DNA from: Oceanobacillus senegalensis
GTDB lineage: Bacteria; Bacillota; Bacilli; Bacillales; Amphibacillaceae
Reading direction: 5' to 3'
Length of the DNA stretch: 64,000 nt
NCBI RefSeq assembly: GCF_900176885.1
Contig: NZ_LT839648.1
Span: 2,410,718-2,474,717, forward strand
The notes below the pieces were generated by a model. It was not told the DNA's origin and made no database searches. It saw nothing but the letters and a program-made list of their open reading frames with translations. Position numbers and translations under genes: made by a program. Shown here in pieces: positions 55,128-64,000 of this stretch. Position 1 is the first letter of the stretch, and each line of letters begins with the position of its first letter.

Positions 55128-55167
55128 CCCCAGCCCAACTGTTCAAACATACAGCATAGGACTGGGG
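55128..55167 (-). terminator. Hairpin after thiF
   Basis: CCCCAG-CC (55128-55135) pairs with GG-CTGGGG (55159-55167, one mismatch). It follows the thiF stop by about 40 bp; the T stretch is weak. Confidence 0.5.
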
Positions 55168-55204
55168 ATAGATAACCTAAGACAGTTATAAAGTGATTAT
55201 TCTT

Positions 55205-56224
55205 TTATTCGGCATAAAATTGCAAAAATCGATTATACGTCGATCGAGCTACCTTGGTATCATTCGTACCATGAACAATAGCACGCCCGTCTTTGAAGAA
55301 AACCATCCGATAATCCTCAAACTCACAAGATAGTAAAAATGGATTGATAACCGGTTTGGTAGCCGTACCTTTTAAGCCCTCTAAAAAGATAGAAAGTTCA
55401 AATGTCCGTGTTGTAGCAGGTCGAATCTGTACCGCGTCCCTCCCGCATAACACATCGGATTTTGTTTGATTCTCAAATTGCAGGTACGGATAGGTTCGCT
55501 CCTTTCCACAGGTTGGACAATCTTCATTTTTTAAACGCATCACATTGATTTCTGCTTTTTCATCCTTCCAAATATCCAGTGACTTAAGCAACGGTTTAAC
55601 AGGTTCTCCTGATAAGATTTTTAAAACTTGGGTTACTTGTGTTGCGGCAACCATTTGAACGATGGGGCTAATCACACCAACAGTTTCACAGGTCATCCCA
55701 TCGATTGGTAAATGGTTTAATAAACAATGGAGACAGGGTGTTTGTTCTGGAATAACTGGAAACATGGTACCATAACTCGCAACACAGGCCCCCATAATAA
55801 AGGGAATACCAAGTTTGACAGCTGCATCATTCACGATTAGTCTCGTTTCAAAATTATCTGTAGCATCAACAATAACATCATGCCCTTTTATCATTTGTTC
55901 GATATTTAAACCATGGACATCGCTAACAAGACTATGTATGGTTATTTCACTATTAATCTGTTGCAGCCTATTTTTGGCTGCAACTGCTTTAGGCAGCTTA
56001 TTTCTAGCATCTTCCTCACTGTAAAGCTGTTGCCTTTGTAAATTACTCCATTCCACATAGTCACGGTCCACAATGGTCAGTTCTCCAACACCAGCCCTTG
56101 CTAGCATTTCCGCACTACTGGAACCGAGGGCACCTGCCCCCATGATGAACGCGCTGCCATCCTGTACTCTTTTTTGTGATTCTTTTCCAATAAATAGTTC
56201 CTGTCGTGAGTAACGACTGTTCAC
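55205..56224 (-). CDS. thiF: ThiS adenylyltransferase (HesA/MoeB/ThiF family)
   Basis: Activates the ThiS C-terminus with ATP for sulfur transfer. 339 aa: Rossmann ATP site [11 protein letters not shown] (27-37), DRD at 53-55, zinc cysteines C164/C167 (PCLHC) and C236/C239 (CPTC), and C179 in GMTCETVGV as possible catalytic cysteine. Residues about 250-339 extend beyond the minimal domain, in a MoeB/ThiF-like long form. GTG 56224 overlaps the thiG stop by four bases. Confidence 0.92.
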   Translation of the reverse strand: MNSRYSRQELFIGKESQKRVQDGSAFIMGAGALGSSSAEMLARAGVGELTIVDRDYVEWSNLQRQQLYSEEDARNKLPKAVAAKNRLQQINSEITIHSLVSDVHGLNIEQMIKGHDVIVDATDNFETRLIVNDAAVKLGIPFIMGACVASYGTMFPVIPEQTPCLHCLLNHLPIDGMTCETVGVISPIVQMVAATQVTQVLKILSGEPVKPLLKSLDIWKDEKAEINVMRLKNEDCPTCGKERTYPYLQFENQTKSDVLCGRDAVQIRPATTRTFELSIFLEGLKGTATKPVINPFLLSCEFEDYRMVFFKDGRAIVHGTNDTKVARSTYNRFLQFYAE

Positions 56225-56988
56225 GATCCTACCATCCCTGTTGTTGGACTGCTCGCAACTGCATAGTCTTTTTCTTCAATACGCCCTGCCTCATATCCTA
56301 ACCTACCAGCTTCTAACGCAAGTTTAACAGCTCTAGCCATTTTAACAGGATCATTAGCACCAGAAACCGCCGTATTAAGGAGAATACCATCTGCCCCCAG
56401 TTCCATCGCATAGGTAACATCCTTAGGAGAACCGATTCCCGCATCCACAATCACAGGAACCTTGGTTTGTTCGATAATAAATTGTAAATTTAATGGATTA
56501 ATAATCCCTTTTCCTGAACCAATCGGGCTTGCACCTGGCATAATCGCATGGGAACCAAGCTCTTCCAAACGTTTGGCCAGCACGACATCATCTGAAGTAT
56601 ATGGAAGTACAATAAACCCTTCTTCAAGTAACATTTCCGTCGCTTTTAATGTTTCAACCGGATCAGGTAAAAGGGTTCGGTTGTCTCCAATCACCTCTAC
56701 CTTAATCATGTCACATAAACCGGATGCCTTTGCCAGTTTTGCGATTCGAACAGCTTCCTCCGCTGTTTTTGCCCCTGCTGTATTTGGAAGCAGGGTATAG
56801 TTACTTAAGTCTAGTTGTTCTAGAAAATTGGGTTGACCTTCCTCAAAAATATCCATTCTTCTAACCGCAAACGTTAAAATTTCTGTTTCCGATACAGCAA
56901 CAGCCTCTTTTTGAATATCAAATGAGGGATATTTTCCTGTCCCTAATAAAAGGCGTGACTGAAAGGTTTGATTAGCAATCTTTAACAT
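56221..56988 (-). CDS. thiG: Thiazole synthase
   Basis: Builds thiazole phosphate from DXP, dehydroglycine and ThiS thiocarboxylate. 255-aa TIM barrel with LLGTGKYPS, the Schiff-base lysine K96 in [23 protein letters not shown] and [17 protein letters not shown] 56988 with a GAGGAG-type site overlapping the thiS end; 2 bp after thiS. Confidence 0.97.
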   Translation of the reverse strand: MLKIANQTFQSRLLLGTGKYPSFDIQKEAVAVSETEILTFAVRRMDIFEEGQPNFLEQLDLSNYTLLPNTAGAKTAEEAVRIAKLAKASGLCDMIKVEVIGDNRTLLPDPVETLKATEMLLEEGFIVLPYTSDDVVLAKRLEELGSHAIMPGASPIGSGKGIINPLNLQFIIEQTKVPVIVDAGIGSPKDVTYAMELGADGILLNTAVSGANDPVKMARAVKLALEAGRLGYEAGRIEEKDYAVASSPTTGMVGS

Positions 56989-56990
56989 AT

Positions 56991-57203
56991 TTATCCTCCT
57001 CCTACAAAATGAACAATTTCAACGACATCACCATTCGAGAGTTTCTTAGATTCATAATCTTCTTTTATAACAATATCCTGATTTACCTCTACCACAGCAA
57101 TACGAGATTGTAAGTTATAATGGCCCAAAAGTTTTCCTACTGAATCAACTTCTTTTGGAAGTTCTACTTGTTTTCCGTTTAACTGAAGATTCAACCCTTT
57201 CAC
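56991..57203 (-). CDS. thiS: Sulfur carrier protein ThiS
   Basis: 70-aa ubiquitin-like sulfur carrier, start [16 protein letters not shown], ending VGGG; the C-terminal Gly-Gly is adenylated by ThiF and thiocarboxylated. It is 3 bp after thiO, with AGGAGG before ATG 57203. Confidence 0.95.
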   Translation of the reverse strand: MKGLNLQLNGKQVELPKEVDSVGKLLGHYNLQSRIAVVEVNQDIVIKEDYESKKLSNGDVVEIVHFVGGG

Positions 57204-57206
57204 CTC

Positions 57207-58319
57207 CTAAACCATCGTGCGCTGCCTGCGATTCAAACGAAATGCCTCCACCCAATCGGGATTAACTTCCTTCCCAACAATGAGATCACGAATCATTTCA
57301 CCAGTTGCCGGAGCAAGTAATATTCCATTGCGATAATGACCGCAAGCAACGAAAATTCGATCCTCTTCTGGATGCCTCCCAATTAAAGGATCTCCATCAA
57401 AAGTTCTTGGCCTTAACCCCGCCGTAACACCGGATATTTTCAACTCCGGCACGGTCGTGAGCAAGGCCTTTGCTTTGTCAATTAAAAAATTTACCCCCTG
57501 AAGGCTTACCGTATCACTCCAATCATTCTCCACCATCGTTGCACCAATAATCAGCTCTCCATTATTTCTAGGAACGATGTAACAACTATCATGAAACAGC
57601 GTATGTCTTAAAACTGGCTTTTCATAGCGGACAATGATACTTTCCCCTTTCACCGGTGTAAGCTCTTCTGCTATTCCTAGGTTTTTAAATAATCCATTGC
57701 TAAAAACCCCAGTAGCAACAACTACATGCCTCGCTTCGACATCCCCCTGCGTTGTTTGAACAATATAGTTGCCATCTTTCTTCTCGATACCATAGACGTA
57801 ATGGTTTTCAAATAGGGATGCACCAAGGATCTGTGCACTTTTGGCAAAACTCTCACATGCATTTGTAGGGATAACGCTAACATCATCCTTCATGTAAGCT
57901 GCACCTAACACATTGGGGGATACAGTCGGTTCCATTTTCTTTACTTCTCTATTATCCAGCCAATCTACTGACGGCAGCTCTAGAAGGGAATGGAGACCAT
58001 GTTTATCCTCTTCTGAAAAAGTTAGCTTTAAAATCCCCCCCTTTCTATATCCTAAGTCAACACCACTATATTCATATAACTCATCCTTTAACTTGGTATA
58101 TTCCTTTTGACTAGACCTTGCGAATGGAAAAAAGCTAGGAGAATCGTCATTGCTTTCTGAATGTGCTCCAAGCATTCCGGCAGCAGCACTCGTTGTTTTC
58201 TCTCCTATTCTTTCCCCTTCCAATACGGCAACATCAACCTTTTCCTTCGCTAAATAGTAAGCAACCGAGCAGCCAATGATTCCTCCACCGATTACCACTA
58301 CTTCATATCTTTGCTTCAT
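57207..58319 (-). CDS. thiO: Glycine oxidase ThiO
   Basis: FAD-dependent oxidation of glycine to iminoacetate for thiazole synthesis. 370 aa from MKQRYEVVVIGGG. GxGxxG motif GGGIIGCSVAYYLA (about 10-23), EGERIGEKTTSAAAGMLGAH, and the C-terminal GHYRNGILLAPATGEMI block of the DAAO family. ATG 58319 is 9 nt after GAGG, overlapping tenI; an ATG at 58334 lies before that site. Confidence 0.95.
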   Translation of the reverse strand: MKQRYEVVVIGGGIIGCSVAYYLAKEKVDVAVLEGERIGEKTTSAAAGMLGAHSESNDDSPSFFPFARSSQKEYTKLKDELYEYSGVDLGYRKGGILKLTFSEEDKHGLHSLLELPSVDWLDNREVKKMEPTVSPNVLGAAYMKDDVSVIPTNACESFAKSAQILGASLFENHYVYGIEKKDGNYIVQTTQGDVEARHVVVATGVFSNGLFKNLGIAEELTPVKGESIIVRYEKPVLRHTLFHDSCYIVPRNNGELIIGATMVENDWSDTVSLQGVNFLIDKAKALLTTVPELKISGVTAGLRPRTFDGDPLIGRHPEEDRIFVACGHYRNGILLAPATGEMIRDLIVGKEVNPDWVEAFRLNRRQRTMV

Positions 58320-58911
58320 TATGAATCGCCTCACTGAATTTTTTACTTACCAAATTGGGAGTGTCTGATTGAAAAATACTAGACATTACTGCAATCCCAT
58401 CTGTTTTCACCTGCTTCATTAACGGAATTTTGTCTAACGTTATACCACCAATTGCATAGACAGGAATCTTCAGTTCCTTTTTCATTTGTAAAATCGGTTC
58501 GATTCCATTAGGCGGTATTCCCTTTTTGCTATTGGTTTCAAAACAGTGCCCGTATAACACATAATCCGCCCCATCCCTTTCTGCAGCCTTTGCCTTCTCA
58601 AACGAATGAACACTGGAACCTACCCGTATTTGTGTGTAACGTTGTTTTACTATTTTCACCGGTAGACCATGCTCCGGTAAATGGAGATTCGGTATGTCCT
58701 TAAGAAGTGCCACATCTAATCGATCATTGATGATGATTTTCTCTTTCTTCACACCACCGGTATGTAAAAAATCCAGTAAAGTCACAATTTCTCGAATAGA
58801 TTTCGACTTTTCACGAATTTGTACAAAGTCTACCTTATCTTTTATAGCAATAATCGTTTCAGCAAGCCTCTCTATAGAATGTTTATCATCGGTAACAGCG
58901 ATTAGTTTCAT
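58303..58911 (-). CDS. tenI: Thiazole tautomerase TenI
   Basis: Aromatises the thiazole tautomer made by ThiG. 202 aa from MKLIAVTDD, with the ThiE-like TIM barrel: FVQIREKS, IINDRLDVALL, IRVGSSVHSFEKAKAAERDGADYVLYGHCFET, and YAIGGI. It lacks the standard ThiE GAPIF-type arrangement of TMP synthase, and its place next to thiO supports TenI; ThiE cannot be fully excluded. First gene behind the second TPP riboswitch. ATG 58911 after GGGGGG. Confidence 0.88.
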   Translation of the reverse strand: MKLIAVTDDKHSIERLAETIIAIKDKVDFVQIREKSKSIREIVTLLDFLHTGGVKKEKIIINDRLDVALLKDIPNLHLPEHGLPVKIVKQRYTQIRVGSSVHSFEKAKAAERDGADYVLYGHCFETNSKKGIPPNGIEPILQMKKELKIPVYAIGGITLDKIPLMKQVKTDGIAVMSSIFQSDTPNLVSKKFSEAIHNEAKI

Positions 58912-59085
58912 GTAATCCCCCCTAATGGACTTCACGTGTCACGTAGGTTTGCTTTCCTTCACTCTTATCAGCTTTCCACTTTAGCCAGAATAAGTGATTG
59001 AATATTGGTAATTTTCCAATTACAACTCAACAAGAAATAATGGGTCACCGTTTAAATAAAAGCCAACTATAACCATTTTTTCGCA

Positions 59086-59119
59086 TAAAAAAACCACTCT
59101 CCCATAGGAAAGTGGTTTT
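59086..59119 (-). terminator. TPP-riboswitch-controlled terminator before tenI
   Basis: AAACCACTCTCC (59091-59102) pairs with GGAAAGTGGTTT (59107-59118, one mismatch), with T7 on the minus strand. The 5' arm ACCACTT can instead pair with AAGTGGT at the aptamer 3' edge (7 bp). Confidence 0.88.
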
Positions 59120-59157
59120 GTATTTATATAACATCTCAAAAATACATTGTCGTGCTT

Positions 59158-59253
59158 ACCACTTCCCTACGCAGGTACAATCCTGTTCAGGTTAGAAGGG
59201 TTTCAAAGTAAACTACTTTTTTCTCAGCCCTTATCAAGGGTTCCCCTAGTGAA
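59158..59253 (-). promoter_or_regulatory. TPP riboswitch (THI element) of the tenI-thiOSGF operon
   Basis: Minus-strand blocks in order: CACTAGGGGAACCC, GGGCTGAGAA, AAACCCTTCTAACCTGA, ACAGGATTGTACCTGCG, TAGGGAAGTGG. An extra stem (AGTAGTTTACTTT) sits in the P3 region. It lies about 250 bp upstream of tenI with a terminator between. Confidence 0.95.
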
Positions 59254-59402
59254 ACGATAATCATATTTAATTTTCATAATAAACATAACATAAAAGTTAA
59301 CACTTTGGAAGGGTAAATTTGGAAGAATATTCTGCTACACTACTTAATATAGGCATCTTACAACCTCAACAAGGAGGACAGCCAGTTTAACACATGCTAA
59401 AT

Positions 59403-60800
59403 TCATTTCCTCGCCCAAATCATCCCTCTTACAACCTCTGGGTTAGGTCCACCAGTAATATTTCTTCGTTCTACAAAACAGGTCGGGTCTACAATCTTAG
59501 TCCAATCTTCATAAGATAATTTTACATCACCTAGCCATTCATTAACCTGGTTAACCGGAATATCATATAATTGTTTTCCCTCAGCATCTGCATTTTTCGC
59601 TATCACACTAGCCTTGGAGTGAGCCTTACGGAAAGAGACACCATAATCACGAGCTAGAACGTCTGCCAGTTCGGTGATAGTAATCATATTCTCTCTTGCT
59701 TGCTGATAAGCTCGGTCCTTATTAAATTCCATCGTAAGTATTACCGCCCGCATCAAGCGTAATACACGCGTTGCTTTTTGATAGCCTGCATAAAGATGTG
59801 GTTGCATGTCATCTTCGGTATCATTGATATCGCCATAAGGTGTATTATGTACCATATGGATAACAGCAAGCCCCTCCGCTGCAGCACTACTACTAATAGC
59901 ACGAGAATGTTCCAATGAAACAGGGTTCCTTTTTTGTGGCATGATGCTGCTAATTTGTACATAAGCATCTGATACTTTAATTAACCCAACTTCTTTGGAT
60001 GCCATTCGTAAAAATTCCTGAATCCATCTTCCCATATTGATCATCAAACTAACCAATACTTGTGCCGCTTCCACTAAATAATCTCCTGTGGCAATGGCAT
60101 CATAAGAATTTTCAACAAGACCATCAAATCCTAAGAGCTCTGCAACTCGTTCTCGGTTAATGGGAAAACCTGTCGTTGTAATCGCTGCTGCTCCCATTGG
60201 AGATTGATTAACAATTCGATAAGCTTCTTTTAACCGATGAATATCTCGTTGTACATTATCAAATATAGCAACAAGATAATGGCCGAAAGTTGTTGGCTGT
60301 GCGGGTTGAGTATGCGTATGCGCTGGCATAATAGTGTCTACATGCTGTTCAGCCTGATAAAGAATGGCTTCCCCTAGTTTTTCAGCATTTGCTATCGTCT
60401 GTTTCAGATAATCTCGGATAACAATTCGATACATTGACTCACCCATATCATTTCTGCTTTTGGCAATATGCATTTTGCCTGCCAACTCTTCCCCAATAAT
60501 TTCCCCAATCTTAGACTCTACTAAGAAAAATAGGTCCTCATACTGAGATGAATATTCCAATTCCTCTCGATCCATCGATTCTACTTGTTTCACACCAGCT
60601 AAAATTTTCTCCGCTTCTTCTTTGGTTAAAATCCCCTGCTCCTGAAGCATTGTCGTATGGGCTTTATGAATCAGAAACATCGAATCAAAGAGATGTTCTT
60701 TTTGGTCATAAAATACAGGTCTCAATAATTCTTCCGCATAAGTTTTCCCAGGGAAGATCTTCCCCTCTACCGATTCAAATTCTTCTTTAGTTGTCACCAT
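59403..60800 (-). CDS. Argininosuccinate lyase-like enzyme
   Basis: Fumarase/aspartase-superfamily lyase, 465 aa. Conserved: SKIGEIIGEELAGKMHIAKSRNDM (ArgH has ARSRND), HTHTQPAQPTTFGHYL, and the catalytic loop SSIMPQKRNPVSLEHSR. Overall ArgH-like, but there is no argG or other arginine gene here; it is downstream of an ABC importer on the same strand. It may cleave an N-substituted aspartate (as argininosuccinate or EDDS-type lyases do) taken up by that importer. True ArgH is the other possibility. Confidence 0.8.
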   Translation of the reverse strand: MVTTKEEFESVEGKIFPGKTYAEELLRPVFYDQKEHLFDSMFLIHKAHTTMLQEQGILTKEEAEKILAGVKQVESMDREELEYSSQYEDLFFLVESKIGEIIGEELAGKMHIAKSRNDMGESMYRIVIRDYLKQTIANAEKLGEAILYQAEQHVDTIMPAHTHTQPAQPTTFGHYLVAIFDNVQRDIHRLKEAYRIVNQSPMGAAAITTTGFPINRERVAELLGFDGLVENSYDAIATGDYLVEAAQVLVSLMINMGRWIQEFLRMASKEVGLIKVSDAYVQISSIMPQKRNPVSLEHSRAISSSAAAEGLAVIHMVHNTPYGDINDTEDDMQPHLYAGYQKATRVLRLMRAVILTMEFNKDRAYQQARENMITITELADVLARDYGVSFRKAHSKASVIAKNADAEGKQLYDIPVNQVNEWLGDVKLSYEDWTKIVDPTCFVERRNITGGPNPEVVRGMIWARK

Positions 60801-60868
60801 AACTTAGCACCTCCATTTTAATATAGACTGTTTTATAAAGGGTTGTTGATTTGTCGCAAAATCTATAG

Positions 60869-61250
60869 ATGCGCAGTAACTTCACCTGAAATCTGGAGCT
60901 TAAATACCGCTGCGGAAATACACTACGCTTTCCGTGGGAGCTGCTGAGCCTCCTCCGAGCTAACGCTCTCCGTAGTCTCACCTAGGCTTTTCATCCCACT
61001 GGAGTCTTCGTGTATTTCCTTCGCTGGTTGGTGCTAAACATCACACACCTTCTATTTATGTCAAAAATTTATTCACATATTGAATAGTGAATTGGAATGG
61101 AGTGCAGTTGCCTCCTTGAAAATACTATCCGCTTTTCTAACGAAGATGTCATGCTCACGAAGCCTTCCTTGTCCTGTGAATAGCACGTCTATAATGTATT
61201 TACGTATCGGTATTATTTATACTATATTGATTTTTAAAGTTACTGCGCAT
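60869..61250. repeat. 382-bp element with 14-bp perfect terminal inverted repeats
   Basis: Ends ATGCGCAGTAACTT (60869-60882) and AAGTTACTGCGCAT (61237-61250) are exact complements. The left part holds GCTGCGGAAATACACTACGC, TTTCCGTGGG, GAGCTGCTGAGCCTCCTCC, GAGCTAACGCTCTCCG and GTCTCACCTAGGC, the same core as in 2838-3138 but in reverse. It carries no ORF, so it is nonautonomous and MITE-like. It lies between the ABC permease and the lyase gene. Orphan ends are at 7869-7939 and 52490-52530. Confidence 0.75.
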
Positions 61251-61300
61251 TTTCTTTCAATTACGAGATAATATACAACAAAGCTCAATCCAAATATTAT

Positions 61301-62986
61301 TTACAATGCATTATCTGCTTTTACTTTAAAGAACTTACTCGAAATAATCATGACAATTGCTATTAATCCAACCTGAATCATTCCATAGGCAGCTGCTTGC
61401 CCCATATTAAACATCCGTAATTGGTTCATGATTTCAATGGATATCGGTCGGTTTCCTAATGTATAGAGTAGTACGGATGTTGGGAACTCACCGACCGCTT
61501 GCACGAAAGCTAGTAATGTACCACTTAACACACCAGGTAAAATGATAGGAATAACAACTCTTCTAAATGTATAGAACCATTTGGCACCCAAGTTCTGTGC
61601 GGCTTCCTCAATCGAATCATCCATTTGCTCTAATACTGCAGTTGTCGAACGAACAACTAATGGAATAAACCTAATAAAGTATGCCAGTGGCAGAATCCAA
61701 AAGGTACCTACTAATACTTGACCAAATGAAAATACAGATGGTTCATTAAATGCCAACACCATATTCATCCCGACTACCGTTGCAGGTAATACCCACGGGA
61801 TCATCACAAGAATATCCAATAGGTTTTTCCCGACAAACTTACGCTTAACCAATGCATAGGAGGTAATAATTCCAAATACAAATACACCAATACAAGCAAT
61901 GAAGGACATAATTAAACTATTTCTAACAGGATCCCAGATGTTTGGATCTTCAAACAGTAAACGATAGTTTTCTAGATTGAACACCTGCGGATACGTTTGC
62001 CATGTCCATCCACCTTCTGGAACAAGGGATAAAATAAGTAAGGTTGCGTGTGGCAATAACAGTACAATCATAGCTAAGATTCCAATTGTCACCATCACCC
62101 ATTTTAATAATGGGTTACTAACTTCACTACGATGGGCACCTATTCCCTTACTTGCCATACGATAATCTTTTCGATTTTGATACCAACGCATAAATAGTAA
62201 GAAGGAAATAGAAACCATCGTTAGGACGACAGATTGGGTTGCTGCCATTTCTAAGTCACCATTAATTTTAGAAAAATAGATTTGCAAACTTAAAACACGA
62301 AATCCCCCGGCTAATAAAAATGGTGCACTAAATGATGCCATCGATACCATGAAAACAAGTAAAGATGCAGCAACGATACCGGGAGTTAACAATGGAAAAG
62401 TAACCTTCCTAAACACCCTAAATCGGTTTGCACCGAGATTATATGCAGACTCCTCCAAGGAAGGATCGATATTATTTAATGCCGAAGATGTCGTCATATA
62501 AAAATAAGGGTACATCGTATAGGCATGAACAATGAGAATGCCAGAAATTCCGCCAATGCTAAAGGGTACCTCAGATAAGTTAAATAAGTCCTTCATGATA
62601 TTCGGAACTAAACCAGCTTCTCCATATAAATACATAAAAGCCATGACACCTACTAGGGATGGCAAAACAATAGGCATAATCGCAATCTGTGAGAAAAATA
62701 TCCTCCCAGGAAAATCATACCGGTTAAAAATGTAGGCTAGTGGAATACCGATTAACGCACTAAAAAATACGGATAATAGAGATATCCAAACCGAATTCCA
62801 TAATGCTTCTAAATTGGCTTCTGCTTTTTCTCCAAAAAAGTCTTGATAATTCTGTAAGCTAAAGGTTCCCTCTTTTTTAAAACTTTCAATCATGGTTTCA
62901 ATAGACGGATATAAGACATATCCGACTAGAACAAGAATAATAGGGATTAATAGTAGAATGGTTTTTCTTTTTTCAGCATTTAACAT
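61301..62986 (-). CDS. ABC importer permease, fused two-domain type (FbpB/PhnU-like)
   Basis: 561 aa with two tandem permease domains, each about six helices. EAA loops are ESAYNLGANRFRVFRKVTFPLLTPGI (first half) and EEAAQNLGAKWFYTFRRVVIPIILPGV (second half). This architecture occurs in Fe3+ (FbpB/SfuB), thiamin (ThiP) and putative 2-aminoethylphosphonate importers. It starts 4 bp after the ATPase stop. With ThiY-type import already present and no THI element here, thiamin is less likely. Confidence 0.87.
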   Translation of the reverse strand: MLNAEKRKTILLLIPIILVLVGYVLYPSIETMIESFKKEGTFSLQNYQDFFGEKAEANLEALWNSVWISLLSVFFSALIGIPLAYIFNRYDFPGRIFFSQIAIMPIVLPSLVGVMAFMYLYGEAGLVPNIMKDLFNLSEVPFSIGGISGILIVHAYTMYPYFYMTTSSALNNIDPSLEESAYNLGANRFRVFRKVTFPLLTPGIVAASLLVFMVSMASFSAPFLLAGGFRVLSLQIYFSKINGDLEMAATQSVVLTMVSISFLLFMRWYQNRKDYRMASKGIGAHRSEVSNPLLKWVMVTIGILAMIVLLLPHATLLILSLVPEGGWTWQTYPQVFNLENYRLLFEDPNIWDPVRNSLIMSFIACIGVFVFGIITSYALVKRKFVGKNLLDILVMIPWVLPATVVGMNMVLAFNEPSVFSFGQVLVGTFWILPLAYFIRFIPLVVRSTTAVLEQMDDSIEEAAQNLGAKWFYTFRRVVIPIILPGVLSGTLLAFVQAVGEFPTSVLLYTLGNRPISIEIMNQLRMFNMGQAAAYGMIQVGLIAIVMIISSKFFKVKADNAL

Positions 62987-62990
62987 GTGA

Positions 62991-64000
62991 TCACGTCCTT
63001 GCCTTTGGAATCACGCGTATTTGATCAGCTGGAAGCCGTACAGTAACCTTCTTACCTTCACTTAAATATGTACTTGGACCTTCATTTAAATCCGTTGTTC
63101 TTATCATCAAACCATCTTGAAGTGTTACATAAGTATGAACAGATGCACCTGTAAATTGAACAAGAGAAACCTCTCCCTGGAGTATATTTTCCATTTCCTC
63201 CTTTTCCTCAACGATTTGAACTGCTTCTGGTCGTATAGACATAACGAGTTCATCTGAATCATCATAAGAAGCAATATTCAATTTGTTATCGTTTACAAAA
63301 ATAGAAGTATCTAAATCTTCATTCCGGTAAATCTTCTGGGTCTCTGTCTGATTTTCAAATGTGATAGGAAGTAGATTTGTCTCCCCGATAAATTCAGCTA
63401 CAAAATCATTGACGGGCTCATTATAGATTTCAGTCGGTGTGCCGACTTGTTGGCATACCCCCATATTAAAAACCGCTATTCGATCACTCATTGTCAAGGC
63501 TTCTACCTGGTCATGGGTAACATAGATGGTGGTAATGCCATAATCCCTTTGCAAGCGCAAAATTTCATTACGCATTTCATCTCGTAGTCTAGCATCCAAG
63601 TTACTAAGTGGTTCATCTAATAAGAGAATATCCGGCTCAATAACTAATGCACGTGCTAATGCAACACGCTGTTGCTGTCCACCACTTAATTGACTCACTT
63701 GTCTGTCGATATATTGCTCCAAACGTACTTTTTTCAGAACATCTTCTACTCTTTTTTTCGTTTCACTTTTATTCATCTTTCTTACCTTTAAACCAAAAGC
63801 CACATTTTCAAAGACAGTCATATGTGGGAATAATGCATAATTTTGGAAAACCATGCCCGTATTTCTTTTCTCCGGTGGTACCGTAGTCATATCTTTATCA
63901 TTAAACAAAACCTTCCCCTTCGTAGGATAGTAGAATCCAGCAATCATGCGAAGAGTTGTTGTTTTACCACATCCACTCGGACCGAGAAAAGTAAAAAATT
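62991..64000 (-). CDS. ABC importer ATPase (Fbp/Pot-type), N-terminus beyond window
   Basis: The frame stays open to the right edge, so the N-terminus is missing; the part present (about 336 codons) begins [22 protein letters not shown] with Walker A. Q-loop [11 protein letters not shown], signature [16 protein letters not shown], Walker [19 protein letters not shown] and H-loop [10 protein letters not shown] are intact. A C-terminal TOBE-type domain (about 240-330 of this part) is typical of FbpC/PotA/PhnT ATPases. It pairs with the fused permease; the binding protein should lie upstream, outside the window. Confidence 0.92.
   Translation of the reverse strand, partial: FFTFLGPSGCGKTTTLRMIAGFYYPTKGKVLFNDKDMTTVPPEKRNTGMVFQNYALFPHMTVFENVAFGLKVRKMNKSETKKRVEDVLKKVRLEQYIDRQVSQLSGGQQQRVALARALVIEPDILLLDEPLSNLDARLRDEMRNEILRLQRDYGITTIYVTHDQVEALTMSDRIAVFNMGVCQQVGTPTEIYNEPVNDFVAEFIGETNLLPITFENQTETQKIYRNEDLDTSIFVNDNKLNIASYDDSDELVMSIRPEAVQIVEEKEEMENILQGEVSLVQFTGASVHTYVTLQDGLMIRTTDLNEGPSTYLSEGKKVTVRLPADQIRVIPKART

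Noticed and set aside
59403..60800. Calling the lyase argH outright
   Set aside because: The arginine pathway context is missing and the ARSRND motif is changed to AKSRND, so only family membership is claimed.

Overview
The window looks like chromosomal DNA of a low-GC, spore-forming member of the Bacillaceae, probably an Oceanobacillus/Virgibacillus-type genus. Evidence: Bacillus-style operons (nupC-pdp-deoB-punA-cdd-deoC, hxlAB, tenI-thiOSGF, thiXYZ-tenA-ylmB), strong AGGAGG ribosome binding sites with ATG/GTG/TTG starts, T-tailed hairpin terminators at most gene ends, and small lysine-rich proteins of the kind found in spores. No rRNA, tRNA, CRISPR array, IS element or prophage was seen. 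The genus is inference; the family assignment is fairly secure.

Layout. 1-2650: an unknown protein cut by the left edge, a CDF metal transporter and a YczE-type membrane protein. 2838-3138: an intergenic repeat. 3144-11636: the nucleoside salvage regulon (NCS2 base permease, deoC, cdd, punA, deoB, pdp, nupC) with its GntR/UTRA regulator; three copies of a GACGTCC-centred operator lie in its two recognisable promoters and leader. 11783-17795: small proteins, a YoxD-type reductase, a tryptophanase-family lyase, NADP glutamate dehydrogenase and a divergent GltC-like LysR regulator. 17951-26853: small and accessory genes (Tyr-rich cupin, pseudouridine synthase, a PadR-controlled membrane operon with a perfect 24-bp palindrome, a glycine-zipper peptide, an alkaline phosphatase superfamily enzyme). 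27057-32519: DUF1646 and NCS1 transporters, a YjbH/DsbA-like thioredoxin-fold protein, YdhR and a DUF2935 protein.

32676-37368: pyrimidine salvage for thiamin (thiY, thiX, thiZ, tenA, ylmB) behind a TPP riboswitch with a terminator. 37580-39386: a LysM protein and three small basic proteins. 39534-41243: an unusual ATP-sulfurylase homologue. 41616-45607: a frameshifted zinc-knuckle gene, marR-MFS, tetR/SDR and an esterase remnant. 45990-49565: a two-gene Nudix plus PLD-helicase-DUF3427 module, AT-richer than its surroundings and the best candidate for an anti-phage or nucleic-acid surveillance system. 49884-52969: an EamA exporter and the formaldehyde-fixing hxlAB/hxlR genes. 53102-55081: an acetoin/pyruvate dehydrogenase E1 pair. 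55205-59253: thiF, thiG, thiS, thiO and tenI behind a second TPP riboswitch. 59403-64000: an argininosuccinate-lyase-like enzyme downstream of a two-gene ABC importer that runs off the right edge.

The main themes are nucleoside scavenging, two TPP-riboswitch-controlled thiamin units and ammonia assimilation. Several families of dispersed intergenic repeats are present: a ~230-bp structured element (three copies, one internally deleted), a 382-bp element with 14-bp terminal inverted repeats plus two orphan ends, and many short GGGACGGTTC hairpins, some of which double as terminators.
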